Assembly: GCF_003721595.1 (NCBI RefSeq)
Contig: NZ_RJJR01000022.1
Span: 1-53,411, forward strand
DNA: 53,411 nucleotides
DNA from: Hanamia caeni
GTDB taxonomy: Bacteria > Bacteroidota > Bacteroidia > Chitinophagales > Chitinophagaceae
Direction of reading: 5' to 3'
Shown here: positions 1 to 9,483 of the stretch, piece by piece
Position numbering within the stretch: the first letter of the stretch is position 1
Layout: every line of letters starts with the position of its first letter
The notes under the pieces: generated by a model
What the model was told of the DNA's origin: nothing
The model's database searches: none
What the model saw: only the letters and a program-made list of their open reading frames with translations
Position numbers and translations under genes: made by a program

Positions 1-90
1 CCGTTACCGATGGGCCGACCATCATCATCTACATAGCATTAAATAATAAAATCAAAGAACTAATTTGTATTCATTATTTATTCGTGACAC

Positions 91-1776
91 TCAATAACCA
101 GGATTCTGCACAAGATAGTCGGGAAGATTAGATGCTCCGTCGATGGCATTTTGGGGAATTGGAAATATCCGCTTGTTTTTGTCTGTATTTGTTTTTTCGG
201 TCCAGCTTCCTTCATATTTGCCAAAGCGTACCATATCTGTCCTGCGAAGCATTTCCCAATAAAATTCAAACCCTCTTTCACGAAAAAGTAAATCCAAATT
301 TAATGAATTTAATGCAGTTGGCTGAATTGCATAAGCGGTCCTCGAAAGGCGAACAGTATTAACGTCTTCTAACGCGCCAGCCACATCATTTTTGCGAAGT
401 TTCGCCTCGGCCCGCATGAGATAAATATCAGCGAGTCGAATAATAGAAATGTCTGCCTCGCCAAAATTTCTTCCGCTTGTGGACGAGCGGCTAAACTCGT
501 ATTTTTCTACGCGGTAGCCGGTAGAATAGTTGCTTCCTTCAGTAGTAAAATCAACTATTTCTGTAAAGTTTACTGGTAGGTTAGGATTGCTTCGGCTGGC
601 GTTATACAATTTTCCTACCTTATACAATCCATTGTCGCATTTGACAAAGGCACCATTAACGCGCAACAGACCATATTGTTGGCCCCTTAATATTCCCCGG
701 TCTTCATTAAAGTCGCTCACGCAAGAATCGCCGGGATTAGTATAAATAGAAATATTTTGCTTATAAAACCGCGGATCAGCTTTTGCCGGATCGATGGGCT
801 CATTTGCGTGAACCCATGTCTGATAAAAATCTGAGGTAATCGCCGGACCATCAGTTCCGTTCGCTGCCGGATATTGTGGCAGCGGATACTGATCTCCTGA
901 TAAAGAAAAATAAGCAAGCCGGTTGTGGCCATTTAGGTCAGGCCTTTGGTCAACTGCAAAAATTAATTCTTTATTTGTGTGATTTTCGTTACCAAAAATC
1001 GCAAAGTAATCAGGAGATAATTCATATTTTTTTAGATTGATGATTTTATCAGAATACATGATCACTGAATCTAAATCCTGATCCCGAAAATTGAAATTAT
1101 CTGCATATCGATCTCTATAAACAGCGGCATTTAAATAGAGCTTTGTGAGCAAACCCCAAACACCGGCCTTCGTAAGCCGTCCGGGGCCGTTGTCGTTCCC
1201 TAATAAGGGCTCCACTGCCAGCAATTCATTCTTAAGGTAATCAACTGCTTCTCCGGCGCGAATGATCTTCGATACGGCGGTTGGCTCATCTTTTACAAAC
1301 ACAATTCCAAAAAGATCAAGACTAAGCATATTATAAAAAGCCCGCATTCCCCTTGCTTCGGCGATGTATTCAGGCGCATTAGGATCTTTATTATCCTTTA
1401 ATGAGTTAAGAGCGGTTAGCGATCTCGAAATTTCCTGCACAATTAAGTTCCATGTATCGTTTACATTGGGATCAGTGGAAGTGGTTTCATGCCTGTGCAA
1501 GGACAGGTAAATACCATTGTCTCCCCAATCTGTGCCACCCCTGTAGGGGAGAATGGCTTCATCGGTTGAAATCTCCTGAAGCGCAAAATAAGTAGTGTGC
1601 CTGAAAATATCGGGCAGGCGTGCATATACGGGGGCGATGAGTCCATCTGCAATTTGTTTATCACTCAGGCCGGTGACAGACGATTCATCCAATATCTTTT
1701 CATTTAATTTAGTACAGCTACTTAATAGGCCTATTGTGGCTAAGAGTATCAGAATTGTTTGATATGCTTTTTTCAT
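91..1776 (-). CDS. SusD/RagB-family outer-membrane lipoprotein (pair 1)
   Basis: A surface lipoprotein that caps a SusC-type TonB-dependent channel and binds the ligand before import. The 561-residue product starts with a lipoprotein signal peptide ending LLSSC, with Cys21 as the lipidation site. The body has the SusD pattern: an N-terminal helical half, then a C-terminal RagB/SusD region with IIRLADIYLMRAEAKLR and a late FERGFEFYWE-like segment (here LFRERGFEFYWEMLRR). It ends in the usual LVQNPGY-type tail. It begins 10 bp after the stop of the susC gene on the same strand, so the two are surely cotranscribed. Ligand identity cannot be read from SusD sequence. The neighbouring phosphodiesterases suggest a phosphate-containing lipid or conjugate, which is inference. 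Confidence 0.95.
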   Translation of the reverse strand: MKKAYQTILILLATIGLLSSCTKLNEKILDESSVTGLSDKQIADGLIAPVYARLPDIFRHTTYFALQEISTDEAILPYRGGTDWGDNGIYLSLHRHETTSTDPNVNDTWNLIVQEISRSLTALNSLKDNKDPNAPEYIAEARGMRAFYNMLSLDLFGIVFVKDEPTAVSKIIRAGEAVDYLKNELLAVEPLLGNDNGPGRLTKAGVWGLLTKLYLNAAVYRDRYADNFNFRDQDLDSVIMYSDKIINLKKYELSPDYFAIFGNENHTNKELIFAVDQRPDLNGHNRLAYFSLSGDQYPLPQYPAANGTDGPAITSDFYQTWVHANEPIDPAKADPRFYKQNISIYTNPGDSCVSDFNEDRGILRGQQYGLLRVNGAFVKCDNGLYKVGKLYNASRSNPNLPVNFTEIVDFTTEGSNYSTGYRVEKYEFSRSSTSGRNFGEADISIIRLADIYLMRAEAKLRKNDVAGALEDVNTVRLSRTAYAIQPTALNSLNLDLLFRERGFEFYWEMLRRTDMVRFGKYEGSWTEKTNTDKNKRIFPIPQNAIDGASNLPDYLVQNPGY

Positions 1777-1786
1777 GAGATGTTTT

Positions 1787-4700
1787 TTAGAATGTTACAT
1801 TTAAACCAAAAATTATGGAGCGTGCTTTTGGATAACTGAGAAAGTCAATCCCGTATGAGAGAACACCATTAATCTGGCGATCGGCATTTACCTCCGGATC
1901 ATAACCATCGTATTTCGTAATCACGAAAATATTTTGGCCAGTCACTGACAATCTCAGGACTTTTGCCCATTGGCTGATATGCAATTTTTGAACATCGAAA
2001 TTGTATCCGAGAGAAAGATTATTTAATCTTAAATAGGCCCCATCTTTTAAAAAGCGTGTGCTAACAGGTGCTGCGTTATTTACAGACTCCTGCGGGTACT
2101 TAATAGCTTCTGGCGTTGTATTCAATCCTTTAAACAATTTTAGTTTATAAAAGTTCGAATTGGCAGTATTATCATATATTTTATTACCTGATACTCCATT
2201 AAAATTAGCGGCAAAGTCAAATCCCTTGTATCCCAGATTCAAATTAAAACTATACAAAACGTTGGGAAGCGCCGTGCCTGCTGCAATTCGGTCGTTGTCC
2301 GAAATGGTGCCATCTCCGTCCACATCCCGATAAACGCTTAAGCCATTTTGATCAAAACCTGTGAATTCCTTTAAAAAGAAAGTTCCGATTGGTTGGTCAT
2401 TAATATAGCCGTTTATTGTAGCCGAAGTAAGGCCGGACCCTGATGCTGACCCCGAAGGAATTACTGAATAGGGGGAATGGGTAACCTTATTGCTGAGAGC
2501 AGTGAAATTGCCTGAAATTCCATAGCTGAAGCCATTCGTATTCCTTACCCTGTATTCAAGATCCAACTCAATTCCCTTGTTATTTATATTCATATCTTTT
2601 ACATTGGTCCACACTGTATTTGCCGGCTGAATAGGATCGGCGGGTATTACCTGTAAAAGAATATTATTCGTGTTTTTATTAAATACATCTATGGATCCGT
2701 TAAGCTTTCCGTTTAGAAATCCAAAGTCCAACCCGATATTCGTTTGCGTGCTAACTTCCCATTGAATATTTGGATTGGCAAGCCTTGTATATATAGTTCC
2801 GCTGGGATATGGCCCGTTTTCACTGAAAGGATAGCTCGATGAGGATGATACGGAAGAGGTAAACAAAGCCTGGGTAATCTTAGACGGGATCTCCTGGTTA
2901 CCTGTTTGCCCCCATCCGGCTCTTAACTTAAGAATATCAAATCCTGAATTTGCCATAAACGATTCGTCATTAATTTTCCAGCCAAGAGAAAAGGAAGGGA
3001 AATAACCATATTTATTATTACCGCCGAATTTTGAAGAGCCGTCTGCTCTTAAAGTTGCTGTTATGAGGTATTTATTTTGATATTGATAATTGACCCTTCC
3101 AAAAAAAGATTGTAATTCGTTAATTAATGCATAACCACCAGGTTTATTATTAGCTAAGGTAAGTTCCTGCCCGATTCCTGGGTTGTATTGGGGTTCTACA
3201 GGCGAAATTGGAAATTTATTTATACTATAATTCCTTCCCTGCAAAAATATTTTTTGATAGGACTGCCCTGCCAATGCTGTGAGGCTATGATTGCCCCAAT
3301 CCGTGTTGTAGGTCAGATAATTTTCAAACAATGTGTTTGTATTGGTAGTGTAATAAGTTTCTAGCCGACCATCTCTTTGGGGAACCAGACTGGGTAATGC
3401 CTGGACATCTCTTGTTCCTGTCGAATTATCGATCCCAAAATTTAGCTTATAACTTAAGCCCTTAACAATCTTCACAGTGGCAGTTATATTTCCTATGACC
3501 CGGTTGATTTTTGTAATTTCCTCGTCTAATTTAAACGACTGCAAAGGATTATTTATATTTTGATACTGAGCAGGATTGCCAATAGAATCATATGCAGGAT
3601 ATGTCGGATTATTAGAGATTGCCGACCCTATAACCGTTCCGTAATCAGGTCGTAAATCGTAAGTGCTTGTAGCCGTCATATTCGCTTCTATAATAAGCCT
3701 GTCTTCTAAAAATCTTTGCGTTGCATTGAATCGCCCGGTATAACGTTTAAAATCATTGTGTTTAATAATCCCTTGTTGGTTTTGTAAACCAAACGATGCA
3801 TAATATGTAAGCTTATTAGCACCGCCGCTTAAAGTAAGATTATGATTTTGAGTAATCGCAATACGGGTAATTACATCTTGCCAGTCTGTACTTGTTCCTT
3901 TATCGTCTAATTCTCCCCCGAGTGCAACGACTTCTTCTTTGTATTTATCTGCTGAAAACACCGGCAGTTTTCTTGCAATATGGGAAATAGCAAGACTTCC
4001 AACATACGAGAGTGTGCTTGAGCCGCTTTTTCCTCGCTTTGTAGTAATAAGGATAACCCCATTCGCGCCTCGTGCTCCATATATCGCGGTGGCTGATGCA
4101 TCTTTCAATACATCTATTGATGCGATGTCCTGCGGATTTAAAAAATTGAGAGGATTACCCCCGCCAGTGCTGGAATTATCCAAAGCTAGGCCGTCTAAAA
4201 CAAACAGGGGCGTACTTCCCGTTCTTACACCTCCCGGTCCCCGAACCGTTATAGATTGCACCGCTCCTGGTTCACCATTAGCGGAAGTGACGTTTACACC
4301 GGCTACCTTCCCTTGTAGCAACTGCTCAGGCGAGTTTATTATTCCTTTATTAAAATCGTCGGGCTGCAAAGACTTTACGGAGCCGGTTACATCTTTTTTC
4401 GATTGGGTGCCATATCCGATAACTACTTCGGCAAGTTGCGCAGACGCAATGTTTAACGCGACATCAATTGTAGAATTACCCCCAACCGGCACCTCCTTCG
4501 AAATATACCCCACATAGGTAAAAACAAGCGTGACGCTATTATCTTTCACGTTAATAGAAAAGAAACCATCTACGTTGGTAGTCGTACTATTATTAGTCCC
4601 TTTAATTGAAACCGTAGCGCCGCTCAATGGTTTACCCGAAGCTGCATCTGTTACCTTCCCACTGACAAGTTTATCATTAAGCGAAATGCCGGCTGATTTT

Positions 4701-4825
4701 TCTGGTTTGGCCGAAACATTCAAGGGATAAACGACAATAGAAAACGTAATCAATAGTAAGAAAAAGGGTGAAGCCATGCGTGTTGCGGCTTGGTATCTTA
4801 GGAATTTAAGAAGTTGTAATCTCAT
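1787..4825 (-). CDS. SusC/RagA-family TonB-linked outer-membrane transporter (pair 1)
   Basis: A 1012-residue TonB-dependent channel that imports the ligand held by its SusD partner. After a signal sequence there is a carboxypeptidase-regulatory-like beta-sandwich at about residues 54-125 (VSGKVTDAASGKPLSGATV). A plug domain follows at about 140-250 (VIGYGTQSKKDVTGSV, then VRGPGG and IYGARGANGVILITTKRGKSG). A long beta-barrel ends in FGLNVTF with a terminal Phe. Length and order are normal for the family. The start at 4825 gives the most plausible signal peptide, with two basic residues before a hydrophobic stretch at about 18-38. The gene is first in a susC-susD transcript. A palindromic operator candidate lies about 250 bp upstream at 5079-5094, so regulation by the LacI-type protein at 15400-16419 is likely. 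The second SusC here is longer (1120 aa) and clearly different. Confidence 0.95.
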   Translation of the reverse strand: MRLQLLKFLRYQAATRMASPFFLLLITFSIVVYPLNVSAKPEKSAGISLNDKLVSGKVTDAASGKPLSGATVSIKGTNNSTTTNVDGFFSINVKDNSVTLVFTYVGYISKEVPVGGNSTIDVALNIASAQLAEVVIGYGTQSKKDVTGSVKSLQPDDFNKGIINSPEQLLQGKVAGVNVTSANGEPGAVQSITVRGPGGVRTGSTPLFVLDGLALDNSSTGGGNPLNFLNPQDIASIDVLKDASATAIYGARGANGVILITTKRGKSGSSTLSYVGSLAISHIARKLPVFSADKYKEEVVALGGELDDKGTSTDWQDVITRIAITQNHNLTLSGGANKLTYYASFGLQNQQGIIKHNDFKRYTGRFNATQRFLEDRLIIEANMTATSTYDLRPDYGTVIGSAISNNPTYPAYDSIGNPAQYQNINNPLQSFKLDEEITKINRVIGNITATVKIVKGLSYKLNFGIDNSTGTRDVQALPSLVPQRDGRLETYYTTNTNTLFENYLTYNTDWGNHSLTALAGQSYQKIFLQGRNYSINKFPISPVEPQYNPGIGQELTLANNKPGGYALINELQSFFGRVNYQYQNKYLITATLRADGSSKFGGNNKYGYFPSFSLGWKINDESFMANSGFDILKLRAGWGQTGNQEIPSKITQALFTSSVSSSSSYPFSENGPYPSGTIYTRLANPNIQWEVSTQTNIGLDFGFLNGKLNGSIDVFNKNTNNILLQVIPADPIQPANTVWTNVKDMNINNKGIELDLEYRVRNTNGFSYGISGNFTALSNKVTHSPYSVIPSGSASGSGLTSATINGYINDQPIGTFFLKEFTGFDQNGLSVYRDVDGDGTISDNDRIAAGTALPNVLYSFNLNLGYKGFDFAANFNGVSGNKIYDNTANSNFYKLKLFKGLNTTPEAIKYPQESVNNAAPVSTRFLKDGAYLRLNNLSLGYNFDVQKLHISQWAKVLRLSVTGQNIFVITKYDGYDPEVNADRQINGVLSYGIDFLSYPKARSIIFGLNVTF

Positions 4826-5057
4826 AAACTTTTTGTTTAGAATAGATGAATATTTATTTGTCGCTATGATTAATAATATCAGAAAACCAATTTTACATTA
4901 CCGGTTATTTCGACGGCTGTTTTCTTTGATTTGTAAGGTTGCCATTTTGCCTGGCATGCAGCTTTTGAAGTTTTTAGTCTGGGATACGAACTTCTCATAC
5001 GGAATTACGTTAAAAAATATTAGGCTGCTAAATTGGTATTTATTTATCAAATCCAAA

Positions 5058-5065
5058 CAAAACTA
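5058..5065 (-). promoter_or_regulatory. Candidate -7 promoter box for susC1
   Basis: Read on the minus strand the bases are TAGTTTTG, matching the Bacteroidota TAnnTTTG -7 consensus. The operator palindrome sits 13-28 bp upstream of it, so it would cover the -33 region. A good -33 TTG was not found at the usual 17-23 bp spacing. The assignment is inference from one box plus its position relative to the operator. Confidence 0.4.
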
Positions 5066-5078
5066 TCTAGGTTTATTC

Positions 5079-5094
5079 ACGAAACCGGTTTCGT
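5079..5094. promoter_or_regulatory. Palindromic LacI-type operator candidate (site 1)
   Basis: ACGAAACCGGTTTCGT is a perfect 16-bp palindrome with a central CCGG, typical in size and symmetry of LacI-family operators. Near-copies occur at 15021, 15052 and 15253 beside the lacI-type gene. This ties the susC1 promoter to the same regulator. The symmetry and the copies are seen in the sequence; binding is inferred. Confidence 0.75.
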
Positions 5095-5215
5095 AAAAAT
5101 TGCAGAGAAAAAAACAGGGTGTGGAATTATATTCCTGCCGCGATTTTGTTCTGAATGAGGTACTAAAAGCATAGCAAGCTCAACTATTTGGAGAGGGGCG
5201 TTAAGATTTCTATAT

Positions 5216-5983
5216 TCATTTTATATATTCAGAAAGCTCCTGAATTTTATCAGTACCAATCAAATCCACATCTAAATCCATTTGCCTGCGCCACGAATTT
5301 TGATTGTCTGGCGCTGCCCAAAAGCGAATTTTCTTCCCCGCCTGGTGTACGCTGTCAATAACGTGAATGAGTATTTGCCGGTCAGCAGCAGGTATGTCTC
5401 CTTCGCCATTCCATTGCGAATACCTTTCAAAAGAAAGGCTTACCAGCCCTACTCTTTTCCATTCAGCAGGATAATGAGGGATTTTTAAATCATCATCAAA
5501 ATAAATATAGCCGGGATAATTTTTATATTCTGCGGGTTGCGGCCTTTCACCGCTTATCAAAATCGTCAATGGGTTTTGAGAATTTTTATCAGAAAGGAGA
5601 TATTTTTTTAGTGGTTTTAATTCCTGCAAAAGAATTGCTAAACTATTTTTATAATCTTCTTTTATATCCACCAACAGGTTGACTTTGCGGTGTGGATGTT
5701 TTTTCAATTCTTTTAAAAGCGGATTTAAATATAACGAATCTAAAGTGCTCTCCGGGTTTAACGCCTCTTTGTTATGACTTACCAGCAACACGCCATTTAC
5801 AGGAAACACATCTGCTTCTATCGACCCGAACCCGGCGTTCCACGCTGTATAAAATGGAACGGGATGCATATAATCATTATGGGCATGGGCATCGGCAACC
5901 GTATATTTTTTATGCTGCGCAAAAATGCTGACAGAAGCGCTGACCAGAAAAAACAGGAGTAGTGTCTTGTTTAACATTATCAT
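5216..5983 (-). CDS. Exported GDPD/PI-PLC-like phosphodiesterase
   Basis: Predicted to cleave glycerophosphodiester or phosphoinositide-type phosphodiesters in the periplasm or outside the cell. From the start chosen here the product is 255 residues. A Sec signal peptide (MIMLNKTLLLFFLVSASVSIFAQ) is followed by VADAHAHNDY (His33 and His35) and a GSIEADVFPVNGVLLVSHN segment. These match the catalytic His and metal-binding acidic motifs of the GDPD/PI-PLC TIM-barrel superfamily, in the variant found in yeast AIM6-like proteins. An open frame extends to 6082, but that overlaps the end of the upstream phospholipase gene and would bury the signal peptide, so 5983 (or 5977) is preferred. The gene lies about 25 bp after phospholipase C on the same strand, implying one transcript. 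The exact substrate is unknown. Confidence 0.82.
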   Translation of the reverse strand: MIMLNKTLLLFFLVSASVSIFAQHKKYTVADAHAHNDYMHPVPFYTAWNAGFGSIEADVFPVNGVLLVSHNKEALNPESTLDSLYLNPLLKELKKHPHRKVNLLVDIKEDYKNSLAILLQELKPLKKYLLSDKNSQNPLTILISGERPQPAEYKNYPGYIYFDDDLKIPHYPAEWKRVGLVSLSFERYSQWNGEGDIPAADRQILIHVIDSVHQAGKKIRFWAAPDNQNSWRRQMDLDVDLIGTDKIQELSEYIK

Positions 5984-6008
5984 TGATTTTATTCTTTGAA
6001 AAACTTGT

Positions 6009-8570
6009 CTAAACCCTTCCCATAAAGGGATCCGTATAACTTGGCTTACCGGTTTCCACGTGGCCTGCATAGCGCCTTTCAAAATCAGGAAAGCCTTTCA
6101 CAAAAATGCTAAAGTCGTACCATCCGTAACTTTTTTGAAGGTTCAAAATTATCGTGTATCCATCACCGTTAGCAAATTCATTTTTAGTCAATCTTTTGGT
6201 TACCGGTTTATTTTTATAGGCATTGTCCTGGATTTGTATTTCAAAAGATTTGTCAGGATTATTTGTTTGGAAATTCAACTGTATGTTTCCGCTGAGCTTT
6301 TTTAGTGGTTTCTTTTCATATTCGCAAATAACATTCAAAGCAGGGTCTCCGGCAGTTCCGGATACCTCTCTTAAAAACCCATTGGGGCCGTAGATTCTCA
6401 CATGATATCGACCATTTTCAAAGGAAGAAACAGGCAACGTATCGGACAAAACATCTCCTGCAGACACTGCATAGGAGCGACTTCCCACATTGTTAAAATT
6501 TCTATCATTATCCGCGTATTTCACCGGAATCAATACATTAAACGGTGCGCCCGCAGAAGCTTTTCCAAACGCTTCATTTCTTGCCTCTAAAGCGATTACT
6601 ACGTTTTTCTTATCCTCTGATAATTTTGCATCCGCATACAATTGGTAAGGAAGTGCACAGGATATTTTCACTCCCGGTTCCTGCTTAGGCAACACAGCCG
6701 ACGCAAACGGATCACGATTGATTTGTTCGATTTCCTGTTTGGATAATTGCTTAAAGTCTATTGGTTCGTCTTTGAATTTAGCATTGTAAATTTTTTCGAT
6801 GAAGGGCTTTTTGTTGAGGTAAGAAATGTGACTATCTTTTTCATTTTTAAAGGAGTTGAATGCGGCAGTGAGGTTGCCTGTAACCGTGCGTCGCCAGTCA
6901 CTGATATTTTTTTCCCTCACCTCTTTTCCAAATTTCTTCTGTATGAAATCTTCAAGAAACTGCAAAGTAGAAGTATGATCAAACACCTGCGAACACACCT
7001 GCCCTCCCCTGCTCCATGGCGAAGCGATGATTAAAGGCACGCGAAACCCAAGCCCTATCGGGCCTTTGCGGGCTTCCCTTTTAGGAATGCCTTCTTTCAG
7101 TTCATTTTCGAGTTGGACATATTCTATTGAAGGATCAATGCCGGCAGAACATTTACCGGTAGCCGGATCAAGCGGGTTAGGCGCTACAAACGGAAGCACA
7201 TGATCGAAATAGCCGTCGTTTTCATCAAAGTTTACAATGAAGATGGTCTTTTTCCACACCTCCGGATTTTTTGTAAGAATATTTAATATTTCTGAAACAT
7301 ACAAAGAACCATACCACGGAGCGCTCGGGTGATCAGAAAGATTTTGCGCGGAGGCCAGCCACGAAACAGTTGGTAAATTTCCGGATTCCACGTCTTTTCT
7401 GAATTGATAAAGCACATCGCCTTTGGGAATATTTAATGAACGCTCTACTCCATTGTCATTGTAATTTAATTCGATTAGACTACCGTAATCCGGATCGTTT
7501 GAATTATTGGCAAATGCCCTTTCAAACAGGTTTTTTTCTTTTTGACTTATCTGGTCAAAGACTTCCTGCGTATAATCTGACAAATCTTTTTTGGCCCTGT
7601 CCAACACCTCTCTCTTTTTATCAACAGCAGTTTGCGCTTTTGTTAAGGCGTCTTCTGAAAGCGAGCCGTATTGAATTTTGTCTTCTAGCGCTTTTATTTC
7701 TTTGGGAAGAGATTTCATTTGCTTTTGCAAACTTTCGATATACCGCTTTGAAAATTTTACATTGTAACTGGCAAACCATTCCAACGGATTACATCCAAAA
7801 TTTGCGAGCCATGCTCTTTCTTCACCCGTAAAACCTCCGCCACAATCAATCGCGTTCTGATAAAATTTCCATGAAATGCCGTTATCCTCGAGCCGCTCAG
7901 GAAAAGTGTCAAAACGCAAAACACCCCATCGATCATTACTTAGATTTCTCATGATGGCAGGGCCATCTGCTGTTTGTTTTTCTTTTACAGTACCGGCCCA
8001 AAAGAACAAGCGGTTAGGGTTGGTACTTGTCATTGCCGAGCAAAAATTCTGATCGCAAACCGTAAATGCATCCGCCATTGCGTAATAGAATGGAATGTCT
8101 TCTCGTGTGTAATAGCCCATAGTCAACGGGATATTTGCATAACGTTTATCTCTTACTCGCTTTGAGGGAAGCCAGTTATCGTATTTCCCGTCATTCCAGG
8201 CATCCACCTGGCTTCCGCGACTGTGAGGCGTCGAGCCCATCCAGGTGGCTTTTGTATTTTTTATATCGAACCGAAACGGAGAAAAAGTTTCTCCTGCTTC
8301 ATTGGTTTGAAGCCACACTAAATTTTTATCAGGTAATCTTATGGCCCGTGGATCATTATACCCGCGAACACCTTTGAGCGTTCCGAAACAATGATCGAAC
8401 GAACGGTTTTCCTGCATCAGGATTACGACATGCTCTGCATCGAGATACGTGCTGCCTTTTTCAGGATTAATGGCCATGGCGCGCTGGATGGATTCCGGAA
8501 GCATGTAAGAAAGGCCCGTGGCTCCTGAAACCAGGATTGCTTTTTTAAGAAAGTCTCTTCTTGTGTCCAC
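6009..8570 (-). CDS. Phosphocholine-specific phospholipase C, Tat-exported
   Basis: An 853-residue enzyme of the non-hemolytic/phosphocholine-specific phospholipase C family, which splits phosphatidylcholine (and often sphingomyelin) into diacylglycerol or ceramide plus phosphocholine. It opens with a twin-arginine signal (TRRDFLKKAIL). The catalytic domain carries the family hallmark HVVILMQENRSFDHCFG followed by RGYNDP. Later metal and active-site regions include NFDENDGYFDHV and SPWSRGG. Two DUF756-type beta domains follow at about residues 630-740 and 755-845. A Lys/Glu-rich helical insertion lies at about 280-335. Length fits the family, where about 700-850 residues is usual. It sits between the EEP-fold hydrolase upstream and the GDPD-like enzyme downstream on the same strand. 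Phosphate-regulated homologues are known elsewhere; here the locus carries LacI-type operators instead. Confidence 0.93.
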   Translation of the reverse strand: MDTRRDFLKKAILVSGATGLSYMLPESIQRAMAINPEKGSTYLDAEHVVILMQENRSFDHCFGTLKGVRGYNDPRAIRLPDKNLVWLQTNEAGETFSPFRFDIKNTKATWMGSTPHSRGSQVDAWNDGKYDNWLPSKRVRDKRYANIPLTMGYYTREDIPFYYAMADAFTVCDQNFCSAMTSTNPNRLFFWAGTVKEKQTADGPAIMRNLSNDRWGVLRFDTFPERLEDNGISWKFYQNAIDCGGGFTGEERAWLANFGCNPLEWFASYNVKFSKRYIESLQKQMKSLPKEIKALEDKIQYGSLSEDALTKAQTAVDKKREVLDRAKKDLSDYTQEVFDQISQKEKNLFERAFANNSNDPDYGSLIELNYNDNGVERSLNIPKGDVLYQFRKDVESGNLPTVSWLASAQNLSDHPSAPWYGSLYVSEILNILTKNPEVWKKTIFIVNFDENDGYFDHVLPFVAPNPLDPATGKCSAGIDPSIEYVQLENELKEGIPKREARKGPIGLGFRVPLIIASPWSRGGQVCSQVFDHTSTLQFLEDFIQKKFGKEVREKNISDWRRTVTGNLTAAFNSFKNEKDSHISYLNKKPFIEKIYNAKFKDEPIDFKQLSKQEIEQINRDPFASAVLPKQEPGVKISCALPYQLYADAKLSEDKKNVVIALEARNEAFGKASAGAPFNVLIPVKYADNDRNFNNVGSRSYAVSAGDVLSDTLPVSSFENGRYHVRIYGPNGFLREVSGTAGDPALNVICEYEKKPLKKLSGNIQLNFQTNNPDKSFEIQIQDNAYKNKPVTKRLTKNEFANGDGYTIILNLQKSYGWYDFSIFVKGFPDFERRYAGHVETGKPSYTDPFMGRV

Positions 8571-8607
8571 TGGAATTTTGGTTTAGGATTTTAAAGCGGA
8601 AAAAAAA

Positions 8608-9456
8608 TTAAAATTTTATGACCGTCAAAACAGGAAAATGATCCGAAGGATATCTGCCATGATACGTATCGGTTAAGATTCCCCATTTTTCCACTTTGAA
8701 TTGTTTACTGACAAATATGTGATCAATAATTTCATCACTCTTCACTGCAGGGCCAAAAGCATTAAATGATCCATTATTTGTATAAGGATTTTTCGCCAGT
8801 TTATAAGTATCTTTTAGCGTGCCTGAATTGGCAATTGCTTTATACCACTCTGAATCATTTCCGCCATTGAGATCGCCCATTAAAATAACCGGTTGATCGC
8901 CGGCGATCATTTTTATCTTTTGCAAGATCAGCTTGCTGCTTTCATTTCTTGCCAAATCTTTCTGGTAATCATAGTGCGTATTGAAAACATAGAATTTCTT
9001 TTTCGATTGCTTGTCACGCAATAACACCCATGAGCAAATGCGGTTGCAGCAGGTGGCGTCCCAGCCAAGGCCTGGTTTATCCGGAGTTTCCGAAAGCCAG
9101 AAATCGCCATGAGCCAGCATTTCAAATTTGTCTTTCTTATAAAAGATTTCTGAAAATTCGCCTGCCTGCTTGCCGTCATCTCTTCCTATTCCATAAAAAG
9201 CATATTCCGGAAGCAGGCTATGCAGATCTTGAATTTGATGATACAGTAATTCCTGCGTGCCGAAAATATCAAAGTCGTGAAATTGTATCAGCGCTGAGAT
9301 AACGGGAGCTCTCTGCTTCCATCCGTTTCCACGTGTGGAATCTTCGCTGTTATTATCATTGCGCATATTGTAAGTGGCCACTCTTATGGTTTGGGCCTGC
9401 ATCACCATCACTGAGAACAATAGTAAAGCAACAAAAAGTATTCTTTTTAATTTCAT
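8608..9456 (-). CDS. Exported endonuclease/exonuclease/phosphatase (EEP) family hydrolase
   Basis: A 282-residue hydrolase of the DNase I/sphingomyelinase/inositol-phosphatase fold. A signal peptide (MKLKRILFVALLLFSVMVMQAQ) is followed by RVATYNMRND, an early acidic FGTQE motif, THYDYQ, the GDLNG catalytic Asp-Asn pair, and SDHFPV with the C-terminal catalytic His. These are all EEP hallmarks. The start at 9456 is chosen because it begins the signal peptide; seven more codons are open upstream. Members cleave phosphodiesters or phosphomonoesters, including inositol phosphates and sphingolipid head groups. Its place directly before phospholipase C (37 bp gap) favours a lipid or inositol-phosphate substrate over DNA. 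That is inference. A secreted nuclease cannot be excluded from sequence alone. Confidence 0.85.
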   Translation of the reverse strand: MKLKRILFVALLLFSVMVMQAQTIRVATYNMRNDNNSEDSTRGNGWKQRAPVISALIQFHDFDIFGTQELLYHQIQDLHSLLPEYAFYGIGRDDGKQAGEFSEIFYKKDKFEMLAHGDFWLSETPDKPGLGWDATCCNRICSWVLLRDKQSKKKFYVFNTHYDYQKDLARNESSKLILQKIKMIAGDQPVILMGDLNGGNDSEWYKAIANSGTLKDTYKLAKNPYTNNGSFNAFGPAVKSDEIIDHIFVSKQFKVEKWGILTDTYHGRYPSDHFPVLTVIKF

Positions 9457-9483
9457 AATTTCTTCATTTGTGATCAAAAATAA

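Larger units (their letters stand above)
4826..5215. other. 390-bp intergenic region upstream of susC1
   Basis: Holds the promoter region and a leader of roughly 225 nt for susC1 on the minus strand. The operator palindrome (5079-5094) and a TAnnTTTG-type box on the minus strand (5058-5065) are listed separately. No coding frame with family resemblance was recognised. Short frames on the plus strand here have no supporting features. No clear terminator was found for the phosphodiesterase gene that ends at 5216. Confidence 0.6.

Noticed and set aside
1..90. Partial gene at the left edge
   Set aside because: All frames are short and no start or family pattern could be fixed on either strand, so no feature is claimed.
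3939..4517. 192-codon plus-strand open frame inside susC1
   Set aside because: Antisense shadow of the plug and regulatory domains of SusC1. It has no family features, while the minus-strand frame has full hallmarks.
5984..6082. N-terminal extension of the GDPD-like enzyme
   Set aside because: It overlaps the end of the phospholipase C gene and would place 33 residues before a clear signal peptide.
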